From: JAEUMD01 sp050246945
GTDB taxonomy: Bacteria; Pseudomonadota; Alphaproteobacteria; Rhizobiales; Hyphomicrobiaceae
Assembly (NCBI GenBank): GCA_050246945.1
Contig: JBFWVC010000011.1
Coordinates: forward strand, 62,001 to 126,000
Length of the DNA: 64,000 nt
Direction of reading: 5' to 3'
Of this stretch, positions 17,771-26,508 are shown one piece after another (the first letter of the stretch is position 1; the number at the start of each line of letters is the position of its first letter). The translations under genes were made by a program, and so were the position numbers. Under the pieces are notes generated by a model that was given only the letters and a program-made list of their open reading frames with translations, was not told the origin of the DNA and did no database searches.

Positions 17771-18634
17771 GTGCGTGTCATTTCAGCGTGTGCCGGTCCG
17801 GGGGCATTCGGGGCGCTTGCAATGACTGTGATCGCCGCCAATGCGACACCCGCGCAGACACAAGTTTCTCCGCCATGGCCGACGCTAGACGTACGCGGCG
17901 AGACGCTTGCCCAGCGCATCTCACCGCCGCAAGGCTTCCATCGCTTGACCGCGGGCGAGGGCAGTTTCGCGGCATGGCTGCGTTCACTCCCCATGAAGCC
18001 GGCGAATGCATCCGTGTTGCTCTACACCGGAGTGAAGAAGGCGCGCCAGGATGCTCATGCCGCGGTCATCGACATCGATGTCGGCAAGCGGGATCTGCAG
18101 CAGTGTGCCGACGCGGTGATGCGCCTGCGCGCGGAATGGCTGTGGAGCATCGGCGCAATAGATCGCATCGCTTTCAATTACACCGGCGGCGGACGCGTTT
18201 CCTACACCCGGTTCGCGGCGGGCGATCGGCCTAGCGAGGACGGCAAGCGATGGCGACGCTCAGCCAAGTCCGACAAAACCTATGCGGGTTTCCGCCGCTA
18301 CATGACAAACGTGTTCGTCTATGCGGGCACCTATTCGCTTTCGCGGGAACTCGTGTCGGTACCGGATGGAGTCACGCCAAAGATCGGTGACGTGATCATC
18401 AAAGGAGGGTTCCCCGGCCATGCGGTGCTCGTCGTCGATGCGGCTCAGAACCCGACTACCGGCGAGAACCTGTTCCTTCTGGCGCAGAGTTACATGCCGG
18501 CACAGGACATTCACATTTTGAAGAACCCTGCCGCCCGCGACGGCTCACCCTGGTATGCCTCGCCGATCGTCTGGCCGCTCGTTACACCGGAGTGGACATT
18601 CGAGCAGGGCAGTCTCAAGCGGTGGGGACATTAG
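17771..18634 (+). CDS. DUF4846-family secreted protein
   Basis: This encodes 287 residues. The GTG start chosen gives a signal peptide (residues 1-30, ending ATPAQTQ); an upstream in-frame reading would run through a dispersed repeat and is unlikely. The mature protein starts FHRLTAGEGSFAAWLRSLPM, has LLYTGVKKARQDAHAAVIDIDVG, LQQCADAVMRLRAEWLW, then IGDVIIKGGFPGHAVLVVD and ends with TPEWTFEQGSLKRWGH. These fit DUF4846, whose function is unknown but whose GHAVLVVDAA segment resembles papain-like (NlpC/P60-type) enzymes. It probably acts in the periplasm. Confidence 0.75.
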   Translation: MRVISACAGPGAFGALAMTVIAANATPAQTQVSPPWPTLDVRGETLAQRISPPQGFHRLTAGEGSFAAWLRSLPMKPANASVLLYTGVKKARQDAHAAVIDIDVGKRDLQQCADAVMRLRAEWLWSIGAIDRIAFNYTGGGRVSYTRFAAGDRPSEDGKRWRRSAKSDKTYAGFRRYMTNVFVYAGTYSLSRELVSVPDGVTPKIGDVIIKGGFPGHAVLVVDAAQNPTTGENLFLLAQSYMPAQDIHILKNPAARDGSPWYASPIVWPLVTPEWTFEQGSLKRWGH

Positions 18635-18670
18635 AGCCATTCAGGCTCACGTGAGTTCAATTCTGTTTCT

Positions 18671-18766
18671 CTAGTGCAGCGCATCTAACGTTTGGTACCC
18701 GCTCGCAGCTCGGTCTCGAACCAAACGCTAGATGCATAACCTGCACGAGAATCATAAGCTTGCTAG
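18671..18766. repeat. CTAG-bounded palindrome
   Basis: It begins CTAGTGCAG and ends with the CTAG at 18763. GTGCAG plus CGCATCTAACGTTTGGT pairs with ACCAAACGCTAGATGC and CTGCAC across a loop of about 23 bases. It shares its last CTAG with the next palindrome. Confidence 0.65.
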
Positions 18767-18839
18767 TGTTCCTTATGGCTCCGACACTTGGTCGAGAGAG
18801 TGCTGCGGAGGGTGCCAAGTGTCGGAGCCGGAACACTAG
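18763..18839. repeat. CTAG-bounded palindrome
   Basis: CTAGTGTTCC then GGCTCCGACACTTGG on the left pairs with CCAAGTGTCGGAGCC then GGAACACTAG on the right, giving about 24 paired bases around a loop of about 23. Both ends are CTAG. Confidence 0.75.
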
Positions 18840-19078
18840 CGGCGCGCCGACCCGGCAGAAGGACGGCGCAGCACGTCGTGGTTCTACGGGTCAGCCGTCC
18901 GACGAACCGGGCGGCCGCCGCTTGGAAACTCTTCGGGCAGGGCGGATTTGCACCGATCTCAACGCGTCCCGTCTTGGCCGTAGCGCCGCTACGCCCTGCG
19001 CCGGTCCGCTCGATCTCGATCCAGATCCGCCTCTGCAGAATGGTTCCACCTGAGCCTGAATGGCTCTTGTCTGAATGG

Positions 19079-19186
19079 CTCTCGTTCGTGTTCATGTCGC
19101 AGGGAATCATGAACTCGATCCAAGTCTTTGAATTGAGCATGTTCTTCACGCTGAACCGCTACACACTTCAGCGCAACATGCTCTAG
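19079..19186. repeat. Composite palindromic repeat, copy 2, overlapping a stop codon
   Basis: GAGCATGTTCTTCACGCTGA (19135 on) pairs with TTCAGCGCAACATGCTC; the terminal CTAG at 19183-19186 contains the stop codon (read on the minus strand) of the hisC-like gene. The first module (TGTTCATG...CATGAACTCGATC) is a diverged form of that at 31183-31225. Confidence 0.75.
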
Positions 19187-20292
19187 CCGCGGGAAAGCTC
19201 GTTCAAGCTCGCGCCAAGCGCCAGGGCAAACACGTCGAGGTTCTGGTCGATACCGCAGGAAACGCGGATGCAGCGGTTCAATGGCGCCACGCCGGGCATG
19301 CGGATAAAGACATCGCGCTCCAGCACACCATCGAGTATCCGCTTCGCATAAGCACCATCGCGGCCGCAATCGATGGCGACGAAGTTGGTAGCCGACGGGA
19401 GCGGTTTGAGCCCGTTGTCTCGCGCGATCTCCGCAATGCGCTCACGGGCACGGGCAATGTCGGCAACGGCTTTCTTCAGGTAGTCCTGGTCTTCGAGTGC
19501 GGCCAATGCGCCAAGCTGCCCGACACGGTTGAGGCCGTAATGGTTTCGCACCTTTTCGAACTCGGCGATCAGATCGGCTGGGCCGAAGCAGAAGCCAACG
19601 CGCGCGCCGGCCAGTCCATAGGCCTTGGAGAAGGTGCGGTAGCGCAGCACGTTATGGCGTGCGACGTCGATTGCGGGAAGCGTGCCGTGCGGCGCGGTAT
19701 CGCAATATGCTTCATCGAGGATCAGCAGCATATCGTCGGGAACCTGATCCATCAGGCGCTGGATCTCATCTGCCGGCCACCACGAGCCCATCGGATTGTC
19801 GGGATTTGACACATAGAGCACGCGTGCTTTCTCGCGCCTTGCCGCATCCAGCAGCGCCGCCAGATCCTCCTTGTCCTCGCGATAGGGAACTTTGACGAGG
19901 CGGCCGGAATGCATGGCGACGTGGAAGTTGAAGGTGGGATAGGCGCCGTCGGACGTCACCACGGTATCGCCGGGTGACAACACGACATGCAGAGTGAGCC
20001 CAAGCAGCCCGTCGATCCCCTCGCCTATCACGACGTTGCTTTCGCCAAATCCCATGTGCCGTGCGATGGCCGTGCGCAGCTCATAGCTCTCGGGATCGGC
20101 GTACATCCAATTCTCGGCTGCGGCCTTCTCCATCACCGCAATCGCTTTGGGCGAGGGTCCGAATACGCTCTCGTTGGCGCCGATGCGCGCCTCGAAGCGA
20201 CGGCCCAACCTGCGCATCAATGCTTCCGGCCCTACGAACGGCACTGTCGGCGGAATTGCGCGGATGCGCGTATTGACAAGTGGATGGGTCAT
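19183..20292 (-). CDS. HisC-like PLP-dependent aminotransferase
   Basis: This encodes 369 residues of fold-type I class II aminotransferases near histidinol-phosphate aminotransferase. Landmarks are RIGANESVFGPSPKAI, YADPESYELRTAIA, YVSNPDNPMGSWW, ILDEAYCD, and the PLP lysine in RTFSKAYGLAGARVGF. The C-terminal arginine motif is CIRVSCGID. It may act on histidinol phosphate or on phenylalanine/tyrosine; no his genes are beside it, so a broad aromatic role is possible. GGAGG lies upstream of the chosen ATG. The TAG stop lies inside a dispersed palindrome. Confidence 0.85.
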   Translation of the reverse strand: MTHPLVNTRIRAIPPTVPFVGPEALMRRLGRRFEARIGANESVFGPSPKAIAVMEKAAAENWMYADPESYELRTAIARHMGFGESNVVIGEGIDGLLGLTLHVVLSPGDTVVTSDGAYPTFNFHVAMHSGRLVKVPYREDKEDLAALLDAARREKARVLYVSNPDNPMGSWWPADEIQRLMDQVPDDMLLILDEAYCDTAPHGTLPAIDVARHNVLRYRTFSKAYGLAGARVGFCFGPADLIAEFEKVRNHYGLNRVGQLGALAALEDQDYLKKAVADIARARERIAEIARDNGLKPLPSATNFVAIDCGRDGAYAKRILDGVLERDVFIRMPGVAPLNRCIRVSCGIDQNLDVFALALGASLNELSRG

Positions 20293-20388
20293 GCGTGCGG
20301 CGCCTCCAGCGCCAGAGGATCGCGCCGCTTTGCGCGGCATCTTATGGGAAGCTTCCGGCCGTTCCGACCGCAGGTGGAGGCGAATTGA

Positions 20389-20832
20389 TCAGATCAGGCC
20401 CAACTCGGCAAGCTCGCGGCGCAGCTCTTCGGGCATGGCCGCAATCCCATGCCCGGCCGCACCAGCCAGATCAGGAGGCGCATCCGCAGCGGTCAAATAC
20501 CGCCAGCCCTGGAATGCGCGCCGCGGCACCGGACGCACGGGAACCAGTTCAGGATCGAGCAGCAACAGGCAGCACGGCGATCCATCCTCCTTGTTGCCGT
20601 CGCCAAAACCGATCAAGCGCTGGCGCACCTGGATTTGTCCCTTGATCACCCAATACAGCGAGCCGCCGTCCAGCAACTCGGCCTGGCGCTTGGGCGTCTG
20701 GAATGTCGTATGGAAGAGCTTTACTCCGGCGCCGCGCTTGCGCGCCTCAGCGAGTCGCCCGGCCTGCCATTCGGCAAGGTCGTCGATCGAGATCGCACCT
20801 ACGCAGAGCTTGATCAGATGAAGCGTCATCAT
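20389..20832 (-). CDS. DUF1489-family protein
   Basis: This encodes 147 residues, matching the alphaproteobacterial DUF1489 family in length and content: LHLIKLCVGA near the start, TTFQTPKRQAELLDGGSLYWVIKG, RQRLIGF and VPRRAFQGWRYL. Function is unknown; these are cytoplasmic proteins found across the order. Two adjacent ATG codons could serve as start. It lies in a same-strand group with the secreted protein at 20919 and the HisC-like gene, with gaps near 90 bases. Confidence 0.85.
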   Translation of the reverse strand: MMTLHLIKLCVGAISIDDLAEWQAGRLAEARKRGAGVKLFHTTFQTPKRQAELLDGGSLYWVIKGQIQVRQRLIGFGDGNKEDGSPCCLLLLDPELVPVRPVPRRAFQGWRYLTAADAPPDLAGAAGHGIAAMPEELRRELAELGLI

Positions 20833-20918
20833 CGTTCCGCCGCGCGTATCGTGCCGCGACAATATCACTTCGACAACCGAGGCACGCCTGCTTTCGCCAA
20901 TTACTTCAGAACCGCGCC

Positions 20919-21368
20919 TCAAGGCCGCGGCTTGCACTGTCCGCTATACTGAGCGAACACAGGCTGGCCGAGAATTCCAAGGTGGCGCGAATGCACAGCC
21001 GGATAGGTGCCGCGCGACGCGTCGAGTTCGTAAACCGTCGTCAGGTTCAAGAAACCTTCGTTGACGACTTCGAGGAAATGATTGGCATTCAGCGCGCGCA
21101 CCACGCGCAGTGTGCCTGCGCCGTTGCCATCGCTCGTCAGCAGGCGGGCAGACTGGGCTTCCAAATCGACGTCGACTATCTCAAAGGTAAGCGGCTGGGC
21201 CGGCTTGGAGATGAACTCCCCGGCCTCGTAGATCGTCGACGTGCCCCGATCGAAGGTGCACGACAGGTTCTTGGCGATGCCTTCGGCGGAAGCTTCCGGC
21301 ACCGTCAGCATGGCCGACACGGCAAGCGCCGCCACAACAGCCAAACCTGCCCTCGAGCACTTCGCCAC
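20919..21368 (-). CDS. Small secreted protein, unknown function
   Basis: This encodes 149 residues from a GTG with GGGAGG 7 bases upstream, a better start than any in-frame ATG further up. A signal peptide (AGLAVVAALAVSAMLTVPEASAEG) is followed by a beta-rich domain containing NLSCTFDRG, LTFEIVDVDLEAQSARL and HFLEVVNEGFLNLTTVYE. The single pair of cysteines (LSCTF and SGQC) could form a disulfide. I do not recognise the family. It is probably periplasmic. Confidence 0.75.
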   Translation of the reverse strand: MAKCSRAGLAVVAALAVSAMLTVPEASAEGIAKNLSCTFDRGTSTIYEAGEFISKPAQPLTFEIVDVDLEAQSARLLTSDGNGAGTLRVVRALNANHFLEVVNEGFLNLTTVYELDASRGTYPAVHSRHLGILGQPVFAQYSGQCKPRP

Positions 21369-21770
21369 GTTCGAACCTCCCGATTTATGCCGAAACCGCC
21401 ACTTGGCGGCCATTGAACTCCGTGATCGCGGATTTCTCAAGATTTGGCAGCATCTTCGCCGTGTCGCCATATGCCGCGCACCGAAATGCGGGCCGACCTG
21501 TGGATTGCCATGATTAGTCCCAATTGACCCCCTAGCAGAACAGGTTAAACCTCTCACGGAGGCGTGACGGTGCAGGGCAGGAGTGCAAGGGTGCCTCGCG
21601 GGTTTGAAGTGCGGACCGGACTGTAAAGTTCCGCAAAGGCTCGAACGGTTCAAGCACCAGACGCTCCGAGTGGAGCATGTCAGGGCGTGAGCGGCGCACA
21701 TCGCCGTCAAGCGGCGTGAAACCCTCCAACCCGCCCGAATTTAAGGTCTCCGCGCGAACGGCGGAAAGCG
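21369..21770. other. Intergenic region between divergent secreted-protein genes
   Basis: About 400 bases that should hold two divergent promoters. I see no repeat or strong hairpin. The open frame running back from the GTG at 21368 has no support. Confidence 0.45.
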
Positions 21771-22910
21771 ATGCAAGGCGGCATGATCAAACGTACGGCG
21801 GTCACGGCATTCAAAGCGGCGCAGCGGGGGTTGGTCTCTGCCGGTGGCACCTTGAGCCTTTGCCTGCTGGCCGCCGCAGCGATCTGCATCACGACGGCTC
21901 CAGATGTCGGTGCGCAGGGCTTTGGCTGGCCATGGGAGTCAGAAGAGCGCCCGCGCCCAGTGCCGCGCGAGCCCGTCTACCGCGAACCGCCGCGTCAGGC
22001 GCCAGCCGCTCCCGACGGCCGTTGGAACCCAGATGTGGCACCACAGGCCGGCAGCAATTCGATCTGCCTCACGCTGGAGAAGCGGCTGGTGCAGGAGTCG
22101 CAGGGCGGCAACAAGGCACGCGAGCAGCTGCCCGAGATAGAGCGCGCATTGCGCCAAGCCCAACGTGATCTGCGCCGCCAGGAACAAGAACTCGAGCAGG
22201 CGGACTGCTACGAGTGGTTCTTGTTCACCAAGCAGCTGCGCAACTCGCGCAATTGCCGTCGCGCCGTAAATCAGGTCGACGAGACGAAGCGGAACATCGC
22301 CGAGCTGGAAGGACGGCGCCAGGACATCGAATCGTCCAGCGGGCGCTCCTATCAAGACGAGATCATCCGCGAGCTTGCGCGCAACAATTGCGGCGCCGCC
22401 TACCAGCAGGAAGCGCGGCGCCGCGACCGGGGCCCATTCTCCGGCCTTTGGCAAGATGAGGATTCAAGCGGCGGTGGCGGCAACAACAACGGCTTCCGCG
22501 CGCTCCCCTTCGCTACCTACCGCACAGTGTGCGTGCGGCTGTGCGACGGCTATTACTTCCCGATCAGTTTTTCGACGTTACCCAACCATTTCGAGCGCGA
22601 CGCCGAGGTCTGCCAGTCTAAGTGCGCGGCGCCTGCCCAGCTCTACTATTACCAGAATCCGGGGGGAGCCGTGGACCAGATGGTGGCCTTCTCCAACAAC
22701 GAGCTTTACACGAGGTTGAAGACGGCCTTCCGCTACCGCAAGGAATACGTCAGCGGCTGCTCGTGCAAGCAGACAGAGTTCATTCCACAGACACCTATGC
22801 CGCCGGGCGGGAAGAAGGCGGATGCGGCCGGCGAGGCCCCGGAGACGACGGGCAGCACGCAGCGCGCACCGCAGGTCGGCGAGGCACTTGATCCTTGGCG
22901 GCCGCGCTAG
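21771..22910 (+). CDS. DUF2865-family secreted protein
   Basis: This encodes 379 residues. A signal peptide (to about residue 48, ending PDVGAQG) is followed by a proline-rich stretch, then a coiled-coil region (residues 100-190, QLPEIERALRQAQRDLRRQEQELEQ), then a cysteine-rich domain: TVCVRLCDGYYFPISFSTLP, CQSKCAAPAQLYYY and YVSGCSCK. The last domain is the DUF2865 signature seen in many Hyphomicrobiales; its function is unknown. An ATG at 21783 is an alternative start. The TAG stop lies inside the left end of a 130-bp repeat. It probably acts in the periplasm. Confidence 0.85.
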   Translation: MQGGMIKRTAVTAFKAAQRGLVSAGGTLSLCLLAAAAICITTAPDVGAQGFGWPWESEERPRPVPREPVYREPPRQAPAAPDGRWNPDVAPQAGSNSICLTLEKRLVQESQGGNKAREQLPEIERALRQAQRDLRRQEQELEQADCYEWFLFTKQLRNSRNCRRAVNQVDETKRNIAELEGRRQDIESSSGRSYQDEIIRELARNNCGAAYQQEARRRDRGPFSGLWQDEDSSGGGGNNNGFRALPFATYRTVCVRLCDGYYFPISFSTLPNHFERDAEVCQSKCAAPAQLYYYQNPGGAVDQMVAFSNNELYTRLKTAFRYRKEYVSGCSCKQTEFIPQTPMPPGGKKADAAGEAPETTGSTQRAPQVGEALDPWRPR

Positions 22911-23035
22911 AGCAGGTCAGTATTAGATTGAATCAGGCCTGACCATCGTGGCCTGCTCTATCTCTTTAGTTTGAGAGACTGATTCACGCCTTCGATGGAA
23001 GCATGGCTGCTTCCATCTCAGACGATCAGGCTCTA
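22907..23035 (+). repeat. 130-bp palindromic repeat, copy 1
   Basis: It runs from CTAGAGCAGGTCAG to GATCAGGCTCTA and is nearly identical to 53698-53829. Inside, TAGAGCAGG pairs with CCTGCTCTA and GATGGAAGCA with TGCTTCCATC. The first four bases (CTAG) contain the stop codon of the DUF2865 gene. Confidence 0.85.
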
Positions 23036-23106
23036 ATGCCGGATCGCAGCCATCGCGGCTGAGGTGCCGCAGTTGTCTTTCCGGCGCCGCGGGCGTTTGC
23101 CCGGAG

Positions 23107-24474
23107 TCAGGGTTGGCGGCGCAGGCGTTCGAGGGCGCGATCGCGGCCGATCAACGGCAGGAGCGACTTCAGTTCCGGGCCGGCTTCGCGGCCGGTCAGC
23201 GCCAACCGCAGCGGATGAAAGAGCGCACGGCCCTTGGCTCCGGTTTGCTGCTTCAAAGACGCCGTCCAAGCGCCCCAGGTATTTTCGTCCCAGGGTTCGG
23301 CGGGCAATAGATCGGCAGCGCGTTCGAGGAATGCGCGATCCTCGACGATGGGCGCGATGTCGCCTGCCACGACCTGCCACCAAAGTCCTGCATCGACGAG
23401 CTTTTCCAGATTGCCGCGCACAGCGTACCAGAAATCAACGCCACCTCCGACGCCCATTGCTGCCAGTCGCTCCGACACGTCCGGATATTCCAGCATGTGC
23501 AACAGGCGCGCGTTCAGAGCGTCGAGTTCGGTGATGTCGAAGCGCGCAGGCGAGAGCGAGATGCGCGAGAAGTCCAGCGCGTCGGCGAGCGAGGCCAGCG
23601 AAACGTGCGGCGCGATCGCCTCGGACGTGCCAACGAGCGCAGCATGACAGAGGATGGCCATCGGCTCATAGCCGGCGGCACGCAACCCCTCTACGGAAAG
23701 AGAGTCGATGCGCTTGGACAGTGCCTTGCCTTCCCCATCGACCAGCAGCGAGTGGTGGCCGAAAGCCGGGGGGACGGCGCCGAGTGCCCCGAACAGCGCG
23801 ACCTGCACGCCAGTATTGGTGACGTGGTCGGCGCCGCGCACGATATGGGTGATGGCGAAGTCGATATCGTCGACGACGCTGGTGAACGTGTAGAGGTATG
23901 TGCCGTCGGCGCGTATGAGTACCGGATCGGACAGCGAGCCCAGATCGACGGTCTGGTCGCCGCGAATGAGATCGTTCCACGAAACGATGGTCGGCAGCGG
24001 CTTCAGGTTATCCGCGCCTTCCGTATTGGGCAGACGAAAGCGCCAGTGCGGCTTGCGGCCTTCGGCCTCTAACGCTGCGCGCTCCCCCGGCGTGAGCTTC
24101 AAGGCGGCCCGGTCGTAGATGGGCGGCATGCCGCGCGCCATCTGGCGCTTGCGGCGTCGATCCAATTCGTCCTCGCTTTCGTAGCATGGGTAGAGCCTGC
24201 CTGCCGCCTTCATCGTATCGGCGACCTCACAATAGCGCGCGATACGGTCGGACTGGCGCGCGTGCCAATCGGTCGTCAGGCCCAGCCACTCGAGATCGCG
24301 GCGGATACCCTGTGCGAATGCTTCCGTCGAGCGCTCTGCATCGGTATCGTCCAGGCGCAGCAGGAAGCGGCCTCCCGTCTTTACCGCGTAGAGGTAGTTG
24401 AGCACGGCGGTGCGAATGTTGCCGATGTGGAGACGACCGGTCGGGCTCGGCGCAAAGCGGACAGCGATGCTCAT
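23107..24474 (-). CDS. gltX: Glutamyl-tRNA synthetase
   Basis: This encodes 455 residues, the usual length. Class I signatures are clear: RFAPSPTGRLHIGNIRTAVLN (HIGH motif) near the start and GKALSKR (KMSKS-type) at about residue 248. It charges tRNA with glutamate and, as in most alphaproteobacteria, possibly also tRNA-Gln if a second copy or the Gat amidotransferase is present. The start overlaps the nadE stop in a TGATG arrangement, so the two are translationally coupled. A GTG one codon further up is an alternative. Confidence 0.94.
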   Translation of the reverse strand: MSIAVRFAPSPTGRLHIGNIRTAVLNYLYAVKTGGRFLLRLDDTDAERSTEAFAQGIRRDLEWLGLTTDWHARQSDRIARYCEVADTMKAAGRLYPCYESEDELDRRRKRQMARGMPPIYDRAALKLTPGERAALEAEGRKPHWRFRLPNTEGADNLKPLPTIVSWNDLIRGDQTVDLGSLSDPVLIRADGTYLYTFTSVVDDIDFAITHIVRGADHVTNTGVQVALFGALGAVPPAFGHHSLLVDGEGKALSKRIDSLSVEGLRAAGYEPMAILCHAALVGTSEAIAPHVSLASLADALDFSRISLSPARFDITELDALNARLLHMLEYPDVSERLAAMGVGGGVDFWYAVRGNLEKLVDAGLWWQVVAGDIAPIVEDRAFLERAADLLPAEPWDENTWGAWTASLKQQTGAKGRALFHPLRLALTGREAGPELKSLLPLIGRDRALERLRRQP

Positions 24475-26210
24475 CACGCAACCTCGCCGCCGTCGGCACG
24501 CGGCGCGACGGTCCTCGGTACGCTTGTGGAGGACGTCGCCGCGGCATCGGGGTTCGCCGCGAAGGCATTCTCACGAAAGCGGTTCGTGATTGGATAGCGC
24601 CGGTCGCGGCCGAAGTTGCGTGACGAGATCTTGACGCCGGGCGCGGCCTGGCGGCGCTTGTATTCCGAGATGTAAAGAAGCCGCTCGACTTTTTTCACCG
24701 TCTCCACGGCGTGGCCACGCGCAATGATGTCGGGCACGCTCATCTCTCTCTCAACGAGACATGCCAGGATGTCATCGAGGGCATCATATGGCGGCAGGCT
24801 ATCCTGGTCGGTCTGGTTCTCGCGCAACTCCGCCGTCGGTGCCTTCATGAGTATGCTTTCCGGGATGACGATGCCGCCGGCGCCCCTCGCATGCGGCGGG
24901 CGATTGGCATTGCGCCAGCGCGCCAGGCGATAGACCTCGGTCTTGTACAGGTCCTTGATGGGGTTGAACCCACCGTTCATGTCGCCATAGAGAGTTGCGT
25001 ATCCGACCGACATCTCCGACTTGTTGCCGGTGGTGAGCACCATGCCGCCAAACTTGTTGGAAATCGCCATGATGATGGTGCCGCGCGTGCGGCTTTGCAG
25101 GTTTTCTTCCGTGATGTCAGCGTTGGTTCCCTTGAAGAGGCCAGCAAGAGCTCCCTCGAAACCTTCGACGGGTGCCGAAATGGGAACGACGTCATAGCGG
25201 ATGCCGAGTGCCTTTGCGCAATCGGCAGCATCCTTCAACGACGCCTGGGATGTGTAGCGATAGGGCAGCATGACGGCGTGGACGCGCTGCGGTCCCAGAG
25301 CATCGACGGCGAGCGCTGCAACGAGTGCGGAATCGAGGCCTCCCGACAGCCCCAGCACGACGCCGGGGAAGCCGTTCTTATCGACATAGTCGTGCAGGCC
25401 GAGCATGCATGCCGCGTAGGCGGCCGCGTCACCTTCGACGAGTGGCATCACGGGGCCTTTTGCGCAAGACCAAACACCATCCTTCTTCGTCCATTCGGTG
25501 ACGGCGATCTCCTCGGTCCACTGGGGCAGCTGAAGGGCAAGCCGGCGGTCGGCGTCGAGCGCGAAGGAACCTCCATCGAAAACCAGCTCATCCTGTCCGC
25601 CGACCTGGTTCACATAGATGAGAGGCAGCTCGGTTTCGGTGACGCGCGCCACGGCGATGTTCAAGCGGACGTCGGGTTTCTTCCAGTCGAAGGGCGAGCC
25701 GTTGGGAACCACGAGCAATTCCGCCCCACATTCGGCGAGGCATTCGGTGACTTCGTCGGACCAGATGTCCTCGCATATGGGCACGCCAATCTTGACGCCT
25801 CGAAAGGCGATCGGGCCGGGCAATGGCCCCGTGGCGAAGACGCGCTTTTCATCGAAGACGCCGTAGTTTGGCAGGTCCACCTTGTAGCGGACGGCAGTGA
25901 CCTCGCCGCGCTCCAAGAGCACGACGGCGTTGTATACCTTGCCCTCTTCCGACCAGATGGTGCCCAACAGAACGCCGGGCCCCTCGTCATTGAATTCCTG
26001 CGCCAGCGCCAATACGCGTGCGCGCGCAGCCTGCTGGAAGGCGGGTTTCAGGACCAGGTCCTCGGGCGGGTAACCCGTGATGAATAGCTCCGGAAACACG
26101 ACGAGATCGGCACCCTCGCGGGCGGCCTGCGCGCGGGTTGCCACCACCTTGCGGGCGTTGCCGTCGAGATCGCCGACGGTGGGATTGAGCTGGGCGACTG
26201 CGATTTTCAT
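24474..26210 (-). CDS. nadE: Glutamine-dependent NAD+ synthetase
   Basis: This encodes 578 residues, a two-domain enzyme. The N-terminal nitrilase-like glutaminase domain (1-270) has VVFPELFITGYPPEDLV, YKVDLPNYGVFDEKR and GVPICEDIW, giving the Glu, Lys and Cys triad. The C-terminal synthetase has GLSGGLDSALVAALA (P-loop) and TTGNKSEMSVGYATLYGDMNGG. It converts nicotinate adenine dinucleotide to NAD with glutamine as the amide donor. With nadV and NadM-Nudix at 13.4-16 kb, the window carries both amide and acid NAD routes. It is coupled to gltX. Confidence 0.95.
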   Translation of the reverse strand: MKIAVAQLNPTVGDLDGNARKVVATRAQAAREGADLVVFPELFITGYPPEDLVLKPAFQQAARARVLALAQEFNDEGPGVLLGTIWSEEGKVYNAVVLLERGEVTAVRYKVDLPNYGVFDEKRVFATGPLPGPIAFRGVKIGVPICEDIWSDEVTECLAECGAELLVVPNGSPFDWKKPDVRLNIAVARVTETELPLIYVNQVGGQDELVFDGGSFALDADRRLALQLPQWTEEIAVTEWTKKDGVWSCAKGPVMPLVEGDAAAYAACMLGLHDYVDKNGFPGVVLGLSGGLDSALVAALAVDALGPQRVHAVMLPYRYTSQASLKDAADCAKALGIRYDVVPISAPVEGFEGALAGLFKGTNADITEENLQSRTRGTIIMAISNKFGGMVLTTGNKSEMSVGYATLYGDMNGGFNPIKDLYKTEVYRLARWRNANRPPHARGAGGIVIPESILMKAPTAELRENQTDQDSLPPYDALDDILACLVEREMSVPDIIARGHAVETVKKVERLLYISEYKRRQAAPGVKISSRNFGRDRRYPITNRFRENAFAANPDAAATSSTSVPRTVAPRADGGEVA

Positions 26211-26508
26211 GTAAACGGGCGGTCCTGCGGCACAAACGGAGTGCATTTAGGGGGGCTCGGGGCCTCAATGCAATGGGAAGGTGGCGGAGGGATACGACGT
26301 TGCTCCCCCTGCCGACACCGGCACAACTGCCGCGTCCGGGGCATGGCGACCAGCCACGGGCTCCGCCGGCGTCTCGGTGGTGTGCGCCTCGAAGCTTGTC
26401 ATGGGGGATCCGGCCTGCCGCCTCGCACTCCCCGGCCTCATGCCGAACACCGGCACGGGCGCCGAGGGGTATCATCTCCCCCCGGCGCTTCAACCGCCTA
26501 ATGGACAA

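Larger units (their letters stand above)
18635..19078. other. Repeat-filled gap between convergent genes
   Basis: The gap between the DUF4846 gene and the hisC-like gene holds two CTAG-bounded palindromes (18671-18766, 18763-18839), then about 240 bases with no feature I can name, then the composite repeat. There is no convincing gene in it. Confidence 0.55.

Noticed and set aside
24711..26087. 458-codon plus-strand frame opposite nadE
   Set aside because: Antisense shadow of a well-supported gene; low-complexity composition.
26459..26488. Terminator of the DAHP synthase gene
   Set aside because: GCGCCG/CGGCGC can pair, but no T-run follows in the direction of transcription.
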